Source of the DNA: Ramicandelaber brevisporus
Lineage: Eukaryota > Kickxellomycota > Ramicandelaberales > Ramicandelaberaceae
Direction of reading: 5' to 3'
Length of the DNA stretch: 29,820 nucleotides
Assembly (NCBI GenBank): GCA_025201865.1
Contig: MU602716.1
Span: 4,082 to 33,901, forward strand
A model generated the notes under the pieces. The model was given only the letters and a program-made list of their open reading frames with translations. It was not told the origin of the DNA and did no database searches. A program made the position numbers and the translations under genes. Below, piece by piece: positions 9,532 through 18,422 of this stretch (positions are counted from its first letter, which is position 1; every line of letters starts with the position of its first letter).

Positions 9532-11550
9532 CTAGTCTAACTTAACGGCTGCGTAAATACGTTTGGTAAAGTAGTACGTCGTCAACATTCCAATTGCACC
9601 CGCGCCGACAGCATACGCCAAACACGCCAACATTGAGTACGAAAAGAACATCAATGTGCCCACCAAATGTGCAGCTCTTAACCGACTCGCATAGTAATGC
9701 ACAGAATAGGCAAAGATGTAGATGGCACCACCGGCAGCCAGACGGAATGAGCTCCACCACCATTGATGGTTTTCGTTGCACAGCTGGAAGTAAACTGTGA
9801 CAACTGTAACCTCGATAATGGTGATCACGAGAATGGCACCGACAATAGTGAGGAAACCGTACATGTAGTAGAATTGATCTTGCCAGACGGAGTTGAGAAT
9901 GAAGAAAAGCTCGATGAACACGACGGAGAATGGCAGCGCTCCAGCAATGCACATGGATGGAATTGATTGAAGATACCAGCGCTGCGGAGGGATTGGACGT
10001 GGGATTGCATTTGTGCGCAGAGGATGCTCAAAAGTAGGACGGCGCTGGCCGATAAAGGCACCAAGAACAGTCAATGGTGCCATCACAACAAGCCACAGCG
10101 CACCAAATACCACAAATGTGCCAAGCGGAATGGCACTCGATGAGCCCCGATACCACACCAGTATATTGAGCGGCAAAATGACAGATCCAGCAACAAGTGG
10201 CCCCACGAGTGCTGTAATCATTCCGTTGCGCAACCAGCGAGTTCCATGCCACGTCTTGTACAATCTCGCACTCCAGTACCCACCAAACACACCCATCAAA
10301 CTATATTCGAGCACCACCACCGTCAGCAGCCCACCACGAACCGCAGGCGACACTAGCCCGAGAACCGACAACGCAGTTGTAGCGATTCCTACACAAACTA
10401 CTTGCACTCCAGTGCCAACAATTGGCGCCAGCAACCCACCATATCTCGGCGATCTAAATACATCCCCGTGCAACAGTTTCCAGCCAGTAGTCTCCTCCAG
10501 ATCCTCGCGCATCTCCTCATCGTTATAAAATGCAATGTCACGATTGAGAATCCGCAGCAAAATCAGCGCCACAACCGCAGTCAGCATCAATGTCAACAGT
10601 ACTGAGTTGCCAACAGCATACCAGTGGATGCTAGTGTCGCGCGTGCTGCCATCCAGATAGCGGTCCCAGCGGTTGTACCATGTGACGGAGCTGTCCTCAA
10701 CAAACTTGACGCTGTACGAGTAAACGATGTGAGAGGGCTCGTTGCCTACGCGCTTCTTAATGGCCTGGCGAGCATGATCAACTCTGGCGAGATCCTTTGG
10801 ACATTCGCCGTCTGGTGATGAATTGAGGATGGAGCGAGGCGCGACTTCGAATCCAACAATGCGCTTGCGATCTTTTTTATGTGCCTCGTAAACAATCGTG
10901 AAGTCGAGGTGATTGTTAATATATGCAGTATCCGACTCTTCTTCATAAACACCCAGAGGGAATCCAGCAGTGTATCGCTTCAACTTTGCCACTTCTTTAG
11001 GTTTCTTTGTATCTGCATTCGACTCACCGTGTTCACTGTGCTCATCGTGTTCACCATTGTGCTCTTCGGCTTCAGTATCCTCTCCGAACTCGCCATATAT
11101 ATCGTCATATTCAGTAACAGTCGCACCAGGCAAGTTATCCACAATATACTCTGCTCGATATCCTCTCTGAATCAGCTGTTTCATCACCTCTCCAGCTTCA
11201 CTTGTAACTTCTCTTTTACACAAAACCCGACATTCATCATTATGTCCAAATTCAAACTGATACCCGCTGTCAACAATTCGATCACCTCGCAGCACTTCGC
11301 CCAGATTTAGCCACAGGTGGTCAGACTTGGCTGGCACCGGACAGAGCGCCTCAAGAGACTCGAGGGAATAGGGCAGAGGAGCAAGGTCGGAGAAGGCCTT
11401 GTTGGCCAGAACTTCAACCCTGTCGTTATCGTGGAACTCGTGCAGGCTGTAGGTAGGCACGTAAAGAGCTGAGGAAGAAGGAGTCAAGAGTAGCAGCAGT
11501 GAAGCAAGAGCTGCATACTTTGCAGCAGCTGCGTGTCGCCAAGCGATCAT
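9532..11550 (-). CDS. Transmembrane nine (EMP70/TMN/TM9SF) protein
   Basis: 672 aa, single exon. A signal peptide (residues 1 to about 28, with a Leu-rich core) precedes a luminal domain opening with LYVPTYSLHEFHDNDRVEV, as in TM9 proteins. Family hallmarks follow: NNHLDFTIVYE, then the first membrane span (SVLLTLMLTAVVALILL), then TGWKLLHGDVFRSPRY, the most conserved TM9SF sequence, and eight more hydrophobic spans. The last residues, KLD, form the C-terminal KxD signal known to keep TMN proteins in the Golgi. The family acts in endosome/Golgi sorting, adhesion and metal homeostasis. The start is set at the ATG at 11548-11550 because it places the signal peptide first; the frame stays open upstream to 11778, but that part looks like leader. 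Unusual: an acidic/His-rich insert at residues 162-177 in the luminal domain. Confidence 0.93.
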   Translation of the reverse strand: MIAWRHAAAAKYAALASLLLLLTPSSSALYVPTYSLHEFHDNDRVEVLANKAFSDLAPLPYSLESLEALCPVPAKSDHLWLNLGEVLRGDRIVDSGYQFEFGHNDECRVLCKREVTSEAGEVMKQLIQRGYRAEYIVDNLPGATVTEYDDIYGEFGEDTEAEEHNGEHDEHSEHGESNADTKKPKEVAKLKRYTAGFPLGVYEEESDTAYINNHLDFTIVYEAHKKDRKRIVGFEVAPRSILNSSPDGECPKDLARVDHARQAIKKRVGNEPSHIVYSYSVKFVEDSSVTWYNRWDRYLDGSTRDTSIHWYAVGNSVLLTLMLTAVVALILLRILNRDIAFYNDEEMREDLEETTGWKLLHGDVFRSPRYGGLLAPIVGTGVQVVCVGIATTALSVLGLVSPAVRGGLLTVVVLEYSLMGVFGGYWSARLYKTWHGTRWLRNGMITALVGPLVAGSVILPLNILVWYRGSSSAIPLGTFVVFGALWLVVMAPLTVLGAFIGQRRPTFEHPLRTNAIPRPIPPQRWYLQSIPSMCIAGALPFSVVFIELFFILNSVWQDQFYYMYGFLTIVGAILVITIIEVTVVTVYFQLCNENHQWWWSSFRLAAGGAIYIFAYSVHYYASRLRAAHLVGTLMFFSYSMLACLAYAVGAGAIGMLTTYYFTKRIYAAVKLD

Positions 11551-12478
11551 CGAGTGAAGAGTTGAGCGACCTTTGTTTGTTCTGTTCAGGAAACAATAGT
11601 TAGAAAAAAAAAAATAGATTTCGTGAAGAGCTCGCAGAAGAATCAGCTTCCACATAGAGAGAGAGAGAGATAGCGCAGTTGTGAATGAGATAGACAGAGG
11701 TTGTCCACGTTGACGATATGAAGCCACTCCTCTATTCCACGTCATTAACGAAACATTTGCGCAATTGGTGGAGAGCACTAGTACGAGAGAGAGAGTTATT
11801 ACTAGCTGAATCGTCCAGCGTCAGGAACTAATTATAGAATGGGGTGGTTACCTTAAATAGACGCATCAACCAGCAGAATGTGATCTTCTAACAAGAATAA
11901 CAACGGCATCACTGCTTCTCAGCTCTTATACAGTACTGTTAATATCAATAGGAAGATGCTCATCCCGAGATGTTAATGGGTAACAATTTGCAACAATGCA
12001 TCGTGTAGATAGTTAGTTAATCAAAACAGCACTAAACTAGAAATTAGGACTAAACAAGAGTAACAACGACAAAGCTGTTCTGGAAGTCATAGTGTCTCTT
12101 AATTACATCTACAACAGCTGAATCTCGATAACCTCTAAACTCAGGGCTTAGTATTAAAAAATATTTATGTTTAATTAGAATAAAGGGAAAGGAACAATGG
12201 TGCAAAATGGTAACAAAAGAAATGAAATGAGGAAAATAACTGATAACTGAGACTACTTATAGAAAAAGAAGACGATGACTGATAAAATGGCAAATGAAAT
12301 AATAAAAAGGGAAAGGGAATGGAAAAGGGTGATGAATGAGAGCGAAATAAGGTCCGTCGATAGTTATAGAAAGCCACCTTCGATACAAAAAGGGAGTGTG
12401 TGTGTATAGCTGGATGTGTGGGTGGTAGGAATGTTATTGTGTGCGTGTTTTTTTTTTCTTTTTCGGAAATTGAGGGAT
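11551..12478 (-). promoter_or_regulatory. Promoter/leader of the TMN gene and 3' region of the zinc-finger gene
   Basis: 928 bases without a supported gene. On the TMN side there are short GA repeats on the plus strand (11655-11672 and 11784-11794), that is CT on the sense strand, and a run of A at 11606-11616. The middle and right parts are A/T-rich (12000-12330), with A-rich plus strand that reads as T-rich 3' UTR of the zinc-finger gene. A GT-rich stretch lies at 12394-12450. A 68-codon Ser/Phe-rich frame at 12171-12377 is low complexity and not called as a gene. Confidence 0.4.
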
Positions 12479-12483
12479 TTATT
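12478..12483 (-). terminator. AATAAA overlapping the stop codon of the zinc-finger gene
   Basis: On the minus strand the sequence GAATAAATC places the TAA stop (12481-12479) inside the hexamer AATAAA, the same arrangement as at the end of the small secreted protein gene. Confidence 0.4.
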
Positions 12484-14344
12484 CTTGGATTGCATCTAGC
12501 TGAGCGCGCAATGAGGATTGCTGCGACGTCAGAACTGGTTTAGCATCAATTGAGTCTACATTGGTAGTGGCGGCTGAGGTTGCTGTGATTGTAGCAATGG
12601 TCGATGCCATTGAATGCTCGTGTGTATATGAAACAGGCTGACCAGGAGCAATGTTGACAGATGGGAGCTGCATTGGATTACCATGCATGGCGAGATAGCC
12701 AGCAGAGGCAGCATCAGTGCCATCAGGAAGTCCATAGCCTGGTTGAGCAAACTGGTACGGACTCTGGTGAGAGGCTGCAGCACCGGGCATGAAGATCTGA
12801 CCACCGTTACTGCTCGCACTTGAGTGGAGATGTGGAGCAACTGGCTGGTTGAGGCCAGTGATGTTCTGCAGGAGTTGAGCAGCATCCAGGCCGCCATGTG
12901 GGTTCTGCTGATGAGCCAGGTGGGGAAGCTGAGGCGGGGGATACATTGGATGGATTTGGCCAGGGCCAGAGAGGGTCTGTTGGACTGGGAGCAGAGGCGG
13001 ATAGGTAGAGTGCATTGAGCTACCAAATTGAGCAGATGGCTGATGAGATTGCGGCTGTGGAAGAGCAGTCGGCATACCAGGGATGTGCGATATCATTGAA
13101 GTGCCTTGAATGGTAAGCGGAGACATCAAGCCAAGGGGGTTGAACGAAGCCGCAGCGGCAGCCGCAGCAGCAGTTTGAACATTGACCAGTGAAGATACTT
13201 GCTGTGGCTGCTGTGACTGTAGCTGTTGCTGCTGTGACTGCATAGATTGTTGGACAGTGTTGATATCGGCTTGAGGCTCATCCTCATCTTCCTCCTCCTC
13301 TTCATCGTCATCATCGATATCACCGCCAGCGCCTGCAGCACCAGAGCCAACACCGCCATCGAGCTCATGGGTGCGCTCATGTTTTCTCAAGGATCTTGCA
13401 TGATAGTAAGCCTTTGTGCAACCAGGGTGAGTGCACTTGTAGGGTCTGGTCAAGGAATGAGTTCTCACATGAGTTGACAGAGAGTCAGGTCGAGCAAACC
13501 GTTTATTGCAGCCCTTGACAGTACATGCAAATGGCTTTTCGCCAGTGTGGGTTCTGAGATGATTGTACATTTTATGGCGCTTCAAGAAAGGCTTTGGCCC
13601 TCTATTGCAGCCTCTCCAATGACAGCTGTAGCTTGGTTTGCCACTTCCAATGTGATCGCGTGTTATGTGCTGGATTAGCTCCGCCATGTTATCAAATGTA
13701 AGAGTGCACGTATCCCATCTGCACTCGCAGCGAGTAGCCTCGTTAAACGACACCATTCTGCCATCTATAAATCGATTGGAGACAATCCCTCCAGGTCCAC
13801 TGGCCATCGAGTATGCACGCTGCGGTGGATTGCTACCAATGTTACCACCGCTATTGGTGGTTGGGGCAGTCATAGCCTGAATAGTGTTGAAGGATTCAGC
13901 AGAGGTTGTAACATTGATCAGAGGGGGAGCCGGTGCAATTGGGCGATGTGCAAATGGCAGTTGCTGATGCTGTTGGTGGGCGAGAGGTAAGCTGGAATCA
14001 ATTGATGTGGCCATGTTATGACGAGCAGCTTTAGCAATAGCAGAATTAATGTCATCATCTTCATCATCACTTGCAAGCAACTTATTTACAGCCATATTAA
14101 TAAACGCATTATTGCTATTATTAGACACTATGTTACTAGCATTGTTGTCGCTATAAGGAAGAGTGTCCATATGAAGCAGCGTTCCACCTCCTTGTTGGTA
14201 TTGCAGCTGTTGATGATACTGCTGATATGGCTGATGGTGGTAAAAATTGCCAGGCGGAAGAGGTGCGATCGGCTGGAACTGTGGCTGGAGTGGCTGCGGT
14301 TGATGTTGATGTGGCAATGATCTAGGCAGAGTTGATTGGAATCC

Positions 14345-14377
<33 letters not shown>

Positions 14378-15946
14378 CTGTTGATAAAACTGGCTTGGAT
14401 CATAATGTGAGTTCTGTTGTAGTTGCTGCTGCTGCTGTTGCTGTTGCTGTTGTTGTTGCTGCAATTGCTGCTGTTGATGACTGCCTGCAGCCATATTCAT
14501 TCCTTCCATTGTGGCACTATTGCCAGTAAACAATGCAGGATATCCAGCAACGGCCACAGTGCTACTAACATTGCTATCAGGGAGGGAATATCTAAGTGCT
14601 GAAGTAGATGTGACCTCTGTAGATGCCAATTCAGTGCCTGCAAGTGTTGGTCTTCTCTTTGATGAAGCAGGCGGTGGAGATGGATCCATCATCTCAACTG
14701 AATCACGTTTAAGTGATGAGCGAGACGACAACTGTCTCATTGCAACACTAGTCAACGCAGCGCCATTCGCATTAATATTGTTATTGTTACTATTACTTTC
14801 ATCAGTGATTATAGAGCTAACATCACGAGCAGCTGCAGCCACCAGAGGAGACATTGTACGGGTGGTCAGTGACGATGCATTGATTCCACCACTGCCACCA
14901 CCACTGGCGCCGCCAGCTGTCAGCGGGGAAGTGGGCGACCCATACAGTGCTGAGTTCATATTCATTCGCATCATGGGCGACTCTAGCATTGTGTTAATAC
15001 TCGGTGAATGATTCAGCATTGGGTGGTTCAGCGACACTGCGGCTGCGGCGGCGGCGGCTGCTGCAATAGCTGACATTGATGCTGACGCTGATGCTGATGC
15101 TGACGCTGATGAAGACACTGATGAAGAAGCTGGTTGATACGAAGTGATAGGGGTTGAAGAGGTTGAGGTGTCGACGCGGGGCAAGAAAGTTGCAGGGACC
15201 GAGGGAGGGTTACCGAGTATAGGAATCGTACCATTATTAGCAGTGTTGACAGGTACACTGCCCAACGCAACTGGCGGAACTCCGTCACTGTTTGGGGACA
15301 CTCGAACACCGGCTAAAGAGTCGGGTATCCTTTCTACATGGTGGTGTTCAGCGTTAATCGAGGTAATGGAACTTGCATTCTCATGAACAAAAGACGCTGA
15401 TGCTGCAGTTGATGATGGATAGACCATTGCGGCGGTAGTGGCCAGAGAGCTGGTACTGACTGGAGTCTCATCTGCTGTGCCTAATCTATCAGCCCCTCTA
15501 TTCTTGGCGCTGCTAATGCCGTAGTCATCACTGTTGTTGCTGTTGCTGGTGTAGCTGGTGCTGGCGTTGCTTTGGTGTGGATCTCGACTGCCAGTGATGG
15601 CGAAGGCAGTAGTCGCAGCAACCTCAGCAGCAGCAGAAGAGGAGGTGATGAAGGAGGAGGCGGTGGTGGTATAGCTGTTTGTTGAGTGAGTGATTTGTTC
15701 CTGTACCTGCCCTGAATCTTGCACTGCAGCAACTCCTGACTCTACCGCTGTTACTGCTGCCGCTGCTGCTGTTACTGCTGCCAACGACGCCTGCTGGTGT
15801 TGCTGTGTGTTCCTTTTCGGCGAGCTGACGTGGCTGTTGCTGCCGCTGCTACTGTTGCTGCCGCTGCTACTGTTGCTTCTGCTGTTGTTGTTTTCAGTGT
15901 TGCTGTCGTCACTGCTGCGAGCAGCTGCGCCGGTAGAATCATCCAT
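12479..15946 (-). CDS. Tandem-CWCH2 (GLI/ZIC-type) C2H2 zinc-finger transcription factor
   Basis: 1155 aa, single exon. Four C2H2 fingers lie at residues 742-860: finger 1 C742/C747/H760/H765, finger 2 C775/C780/H796/H800, finger 3 C808/C813/H826/H830 and finger 4 C838/C843/H856/H860. Fingers 1 and 2 both have C-x-W-x-x-C (CRWDTC, CHWRGC), the tandem CWCH2 arrangement known from Gli, Glis, Zic, PacC and Zap1, in which the two fingers pack together; fingers 3 and 4 would then do most of the DNA reading. The HTGEKPF linker after finger 2 is classical. An acidic block follows (about residues 873-890). The rest is Ser/Asn/Ala/Gln-rich with two long polyQ tracts (plus coordinates about 14347-14386 and 14413-14475). 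The ATG at 15944-15946 is firm because an in-frame TAG stands seven bases upstream. The target genes are unknown; fingers 3-4 look closer to GLI/ZIC than to PacC. Confidence 0.88.
15068..15116 (-). repeat. GCTGAT/GCTGAC hexanucleotide microsatellite in the zinc-finger gene
   Basis: Tandem six-base units on the plus strand encode a Ser-Ala dipeptide run on the minus strand, next to a GCN run encoding poly-Ala. The unit length of two codons keeps the frame when copies are gained or lost. Confidence 0.8.
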
Positions 15947-15984
15947 CTCCGTCTATCCGTCTATCGTTTGCAAAATAATAATTT

Positions 15985-16004
15985 TTGTTGCTGTTGTTGC
16001 TGTT

Positions 16005-16039
<35 letters not shown>

Positions 16040-16041
16040 TC
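15985..16041 (-). repeat. CAG/CAA tract in the leader of the zinc-finger gene
   Basis: Eighteen CAG or CAA triplets on the minus strand, about 40 bases upstream of the ATG. The frame that would read them as glutamine is open from 16179 but begins at GTG, contains no ATG, and ends in TAG at 15961-15963. The tract is therefore most likely untranslated, unless it belongs to an upstream exon that I cannot see. Confidence 0.85.
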
Positions 16042-16430
16042 AGTTCTATTGTATTGGAGAGTGGCTGGAATGGGTGTCTGTGTCAAGTGACCCTCTCTCC
16101 CCAAAAAGTCTACGATCGAACAGGGCGCGTTTGTGCGTATATCCGCTGCGTCTGTGTGTATGTCGCGATTATGGTGCACAGTTTACCACTTGGGGAACAG
16201 GGGGGGGCGGAAAAAGAGGGGGACACTGGAATGAACAAAGAAAGATAAGAAAGAAAGAAAAACAACAGACGCAGAAAGGAGAGAGGGAGTGAGTGAGTGA
16301 GTGAATAAGCAGACGCAGTAACTGTCAATGAGAGTGTGCAAACAAAGCAAAGTCAATGAACTGTGAAACGTTCAAGTGATAAAAAAAAAGTGGGTTACAA
16401 AAAAATAATAATAATAAAAAGGAAGGCGAA

Positions 16431-16500
16431 CGAGAGAGTGCGAAAGAGAGAGTGAGAGAGTGAGAGAGTGAGAGAGTGACAGATAGAGAGAGAGAGAGAA
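16431..16500. repeat. GA-rich microsatellite
   Basis: Tandem GAGAGAGT units followed by a run of GA. On the sense strand of the zinc-finger gene this is a CT-rich tract roughly 500 bases upstream of the ATG. Confidence 0.85.
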
Positions 16501-16791
16501 AGTTGCGGAAGGCTGCCAGGGATCGGAGGTATTCAAGGCCCCGCGTCTTCGAAGGAAACTGGTCAGGGTACATTATGAGTGGATATGCCGCAGTCACATG
16601 CACCAACTCCGAAAAGTCCTTGGCACTTAATAATAGATTTTGCATGGTCTGGTCGATTCATGGTTGCTTCTAATGGTAAAAAGAAGAGAGAGGAAAAGCA
16701 GCAACAACAACATGAAAGAGCGAAAGGGTACCAAAGCCCACACTACTGTCATCTGAGTTTTGGTGGCCCTGTCCAATCTCTTGATAGATCT

Positions 16792-17220
16792 TCAGCAGCA
16801 AATCTCTGAATCTTCGATATCAACTCTCCTATTGGAAACGACATCTCCAAAAATGAGTTTCTCGGATTTAGAGTGCAGGGCAGTGAGTGTATTCAACAAC
16901 TTTGCACAAAAAAAGGCTGTGAATCTGGCTGACTGTGCTATCCATACTTTGAGGCTGTTCCTGTGGTTTCCAGTCAAGGCTGGTCAGAATACTCACTGGC
17001 GGCTGATATGGGAAAATCTGGTTCTGAGAACTGACTGTGTAGTGGAAGCCAAATGTTTGGCCTCGAGCTGCCTGAGCAAGTAGTGGCGATATTTGTATTA
17101 CCAAACTACGGTCGAATTCCACTGCATCAGCCACCGCGCGAGATTCAGCTGGTTGATTCAGCCGCGCAATTGTCAGAGTCGACAGCATCGATTGCAATTG
17201 CGCGGTGGTCGTTTGCAACC
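16792..17220 (-). CDS. 3' part of an unknown gene, two exons, interrupted by the assembly gap
   Basis: The visible coding sequence runs on the minus strand from the gap edge (17220) to an exon end at 16997. There a GTGAGT donor (16996-16991) begins a likely 97-base intron (16900-16996) that ends in a T-run followed by GTGCAAAG. The last exon is 16792-16899 with a TGA stop. The donor falls on a codon boundary and the join keeps the frame, giving about 109 visible residues: QLQSMLSTLTIARLNQP near the gap, a region containing FGFHYTVSSQNQIFPYQPP, then LLNTLTALHSK after the intron and a C-terminus of DSEICC. I do not recognise the family. Without splicing, the frame would run on to a TAA at 16868. 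The 5' part is within or beyond the gap. Its start cannot be placed; codons at 17976-18043 could belong to it. Confidence 0.5.
16900..16996 (-). other. Probable spliceosomal intron (97 bases)
   Basis: On the minus strand it has a GTGAGT 5' site, a possible branch sequence CTTGACTGG, a pyrimidine run (CCTTTTTTT) and GCAAAG at the 3' end. It is the only intron in the window that I can support from both sites and frame continuity. Confidence 0.5.
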
Positions 17221-17975
17221 NNNNNNNNNNNNNNNNNNNNNNNNNNNNNNNNNNNNNNNNNNNNNNNNNNNNNNNNNNNNNNNNNNNNNNNNNNNNNNNN
17301 NNNNNNNNNNNNNNNNNNNNNNNNNNNNNNNNNNNNNNNNNNNNNNNNNNNNNNNNNNNNNNNNNNNNNNNNNNNNNNNNNNNNNNNNNNNNNNNNNNNN
17401 NNNNNNNNNNNNNNNNNNNNNNNNNNNNNNNNNNNNNNNNNNNNNNNNNNNNNNNNNNNNNNNNNNNNNNNNNNNNNNNNNNNNNNNNNNNNNNNNNNNN
17501 NNNNNNNNNNNNNNNNNNNNNNNNNNNNNNNNNNNNNNNNNNNNNNNNNNNNNNNNNNNNNNNNNNNNNNNNNNNNNNNNNNNNNNNNNNNNNNNNNNNN
17601 NNNNNNNNNNNNNNNNNNNNNNNNNNNNNNNNNNNNNNNNNNNNNNNNNNNNNNNNNNNNNNNNNNNNNNNNNNNNNNNNNNNNNNNNNNNNNNNNNNNN
17701 NNNNNNNNNNNNNNNNNNNNNNNNNNNNNNNNNNNNNNNNNNNNNNNNNNNNNNNNNNNNNNNNNNNNNNNNNNNNNNNNNNNNNNNNNNNNNNNNNNNN
17801 NNNNNNNNNNNNNNNNNNNNNNNNNNNNNNNNNNNNNNNNNNNNNNNNNNNNNNNNNNNNNNNNNNNNNNNNNNNNNNNNNNNNNNNNNNNNNNNNNNNN
17901 NNNNNNNNNNNNNNNNNNNNNNNNNNNNNNNNNNNNNNNNNNNNNNNNNNNNNNNNNNNNNNNNNNNNNNNNNNN
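17221..17975. other. Assembly gap (755 N)
   Basis: An uninterrupted run of N. Frames that appear to cross it are artefacts, so the genes on the two sides cannot be joined across it. The true length may differ from 755. Confidence 1.
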
Positions 17976-18422
17976 TTATTCTCTTTGGCACTGGATTTGC
18001 ATGCATCATCTGGATGTGGAGAGCGTCTACCAACCGTATTCAAAAGACCAAAATAGACAGTTAGCTGAGATTCATTTTTTTCTTCTCCCTCTCATTACTG
18101 ATTGTTTCTCTCATGCAGATGATATCAGCAGTAATGACCAGCTGAGTGGTACAGACTGTGAGCTGCACATCAATGTTGAAAAGAAAGGGGAGGAGGAGTG
18201 TTCGATCTTACACCGAGTAATATTTCAAGCCTCTCTCTTGAGCCTTTTCCTTTTTCCTTTTTCTTTCTCTTTTTCTCTTTCTGTGGGATCGACAGCAAAA
18301 AAAGTTTACATCGCATAACAACAACAACAGTAACAACAGCAACAACAACAACAGCAACAGTAACATCAACAGCAAGAGCAACCAGCGGGAGAGGCCGATC
18401 GTCGTGTTATTCTGCTCAAGCT
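17976..18422 (+). promoter_or_regulatory. TUP1: Strand-switch region and leader of TUP1
   Basis: Between the gap and the TUP1 ATG, 447 bases separate a minus-strand gene from plus-strand genes, so promoters for both directions may lie here or in the gap. On the plus strand there is a pyrimidine tract ending in CATGCAG at 18112-18118 that looks like a 3' splice site of a possible leader intron. A second CT-rich tract lies at 18226-18285, and a CAA/CAG run at 18316-18382. On the minus strand, GCTAAC at about 18066-18061 followed by TAG could be a branch point and 3' splice site of the unknown gene. These readings compete and I cannot choose between them. Confidence 0.4.
18316..18382 (+). repeat. 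TUP1: CAA/CAG-rich leader repeat upstream of TUP1
   Basis: An A/C-rich run of ACA/CAA/CAG triplets ends about 40 bases before the ATG at 18423. The TUP1 frame is open through it but the first ATG in that frame is at 18423, so the run is read as 5' leader rather than protein. Confidence 0.75.

Larger units (their letters stand above)
15947..16791 (-). promoter_or_regulatory. Long leader/promoter of the zinc-finger gene
   Basis: 845 bases between the zinc-finger ATG and the stop of the upstream gene on the same strand. It holds a CAG/CAA tract (15985-16038), GAGT tandem copies (16286-16303), a run of A (16381-16389), an AAT-rich stretch (about 16400-16418) and a GA/GAGAGAGT tract (16431-16500) that is pyrimidine-rich on the sense strand. 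Nothing in it is supported as coding. The frames through it begin at non-ATG codons or are low complexity. Confidence 0.5.

Noticed and set aside
11551-11778. N-terminal extension of the TMN protein by 76 residues
   Set aside because: It would bury the signal peptide inside the protein and has leader-like composition; the ATG at 11550 gives a normal TM9 N-terminus.
12171-12377. 68-codon minus-strand frame, Ser/Phe-rich
   Set aside because: A low-complexity product of A-rich intergenic DNA with no recognisable motif.
15961-16179. An ATG-started upstream ORF with polyQ before the zinc-finger gene
   Set aside because: The first codon is GTG and there is no ATG in the frame; kept only as an observation about the repeat.
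15690-16292. Plus-strand frames with long Leu, Val or Cys runs opposite the zinc-finger gene and its leader
   Set aside because: They are the reverse-strand reading of CAG repeats; not real membrane proteins.
16868-18043. A 391-codon minus-strand ORF crossing the gap, and similar frames on the plus strand
   Set aside because: Most of it is N; continuity through an unknown sequence cannot be claimed.
18198-18422. N-terminal extension of Tup1 by 75 residues
   Set aside because: The extension begins at GTG, contains no ATG, and encodes Phe/Ser and Thr runs from the CT tract and CAA repeat.
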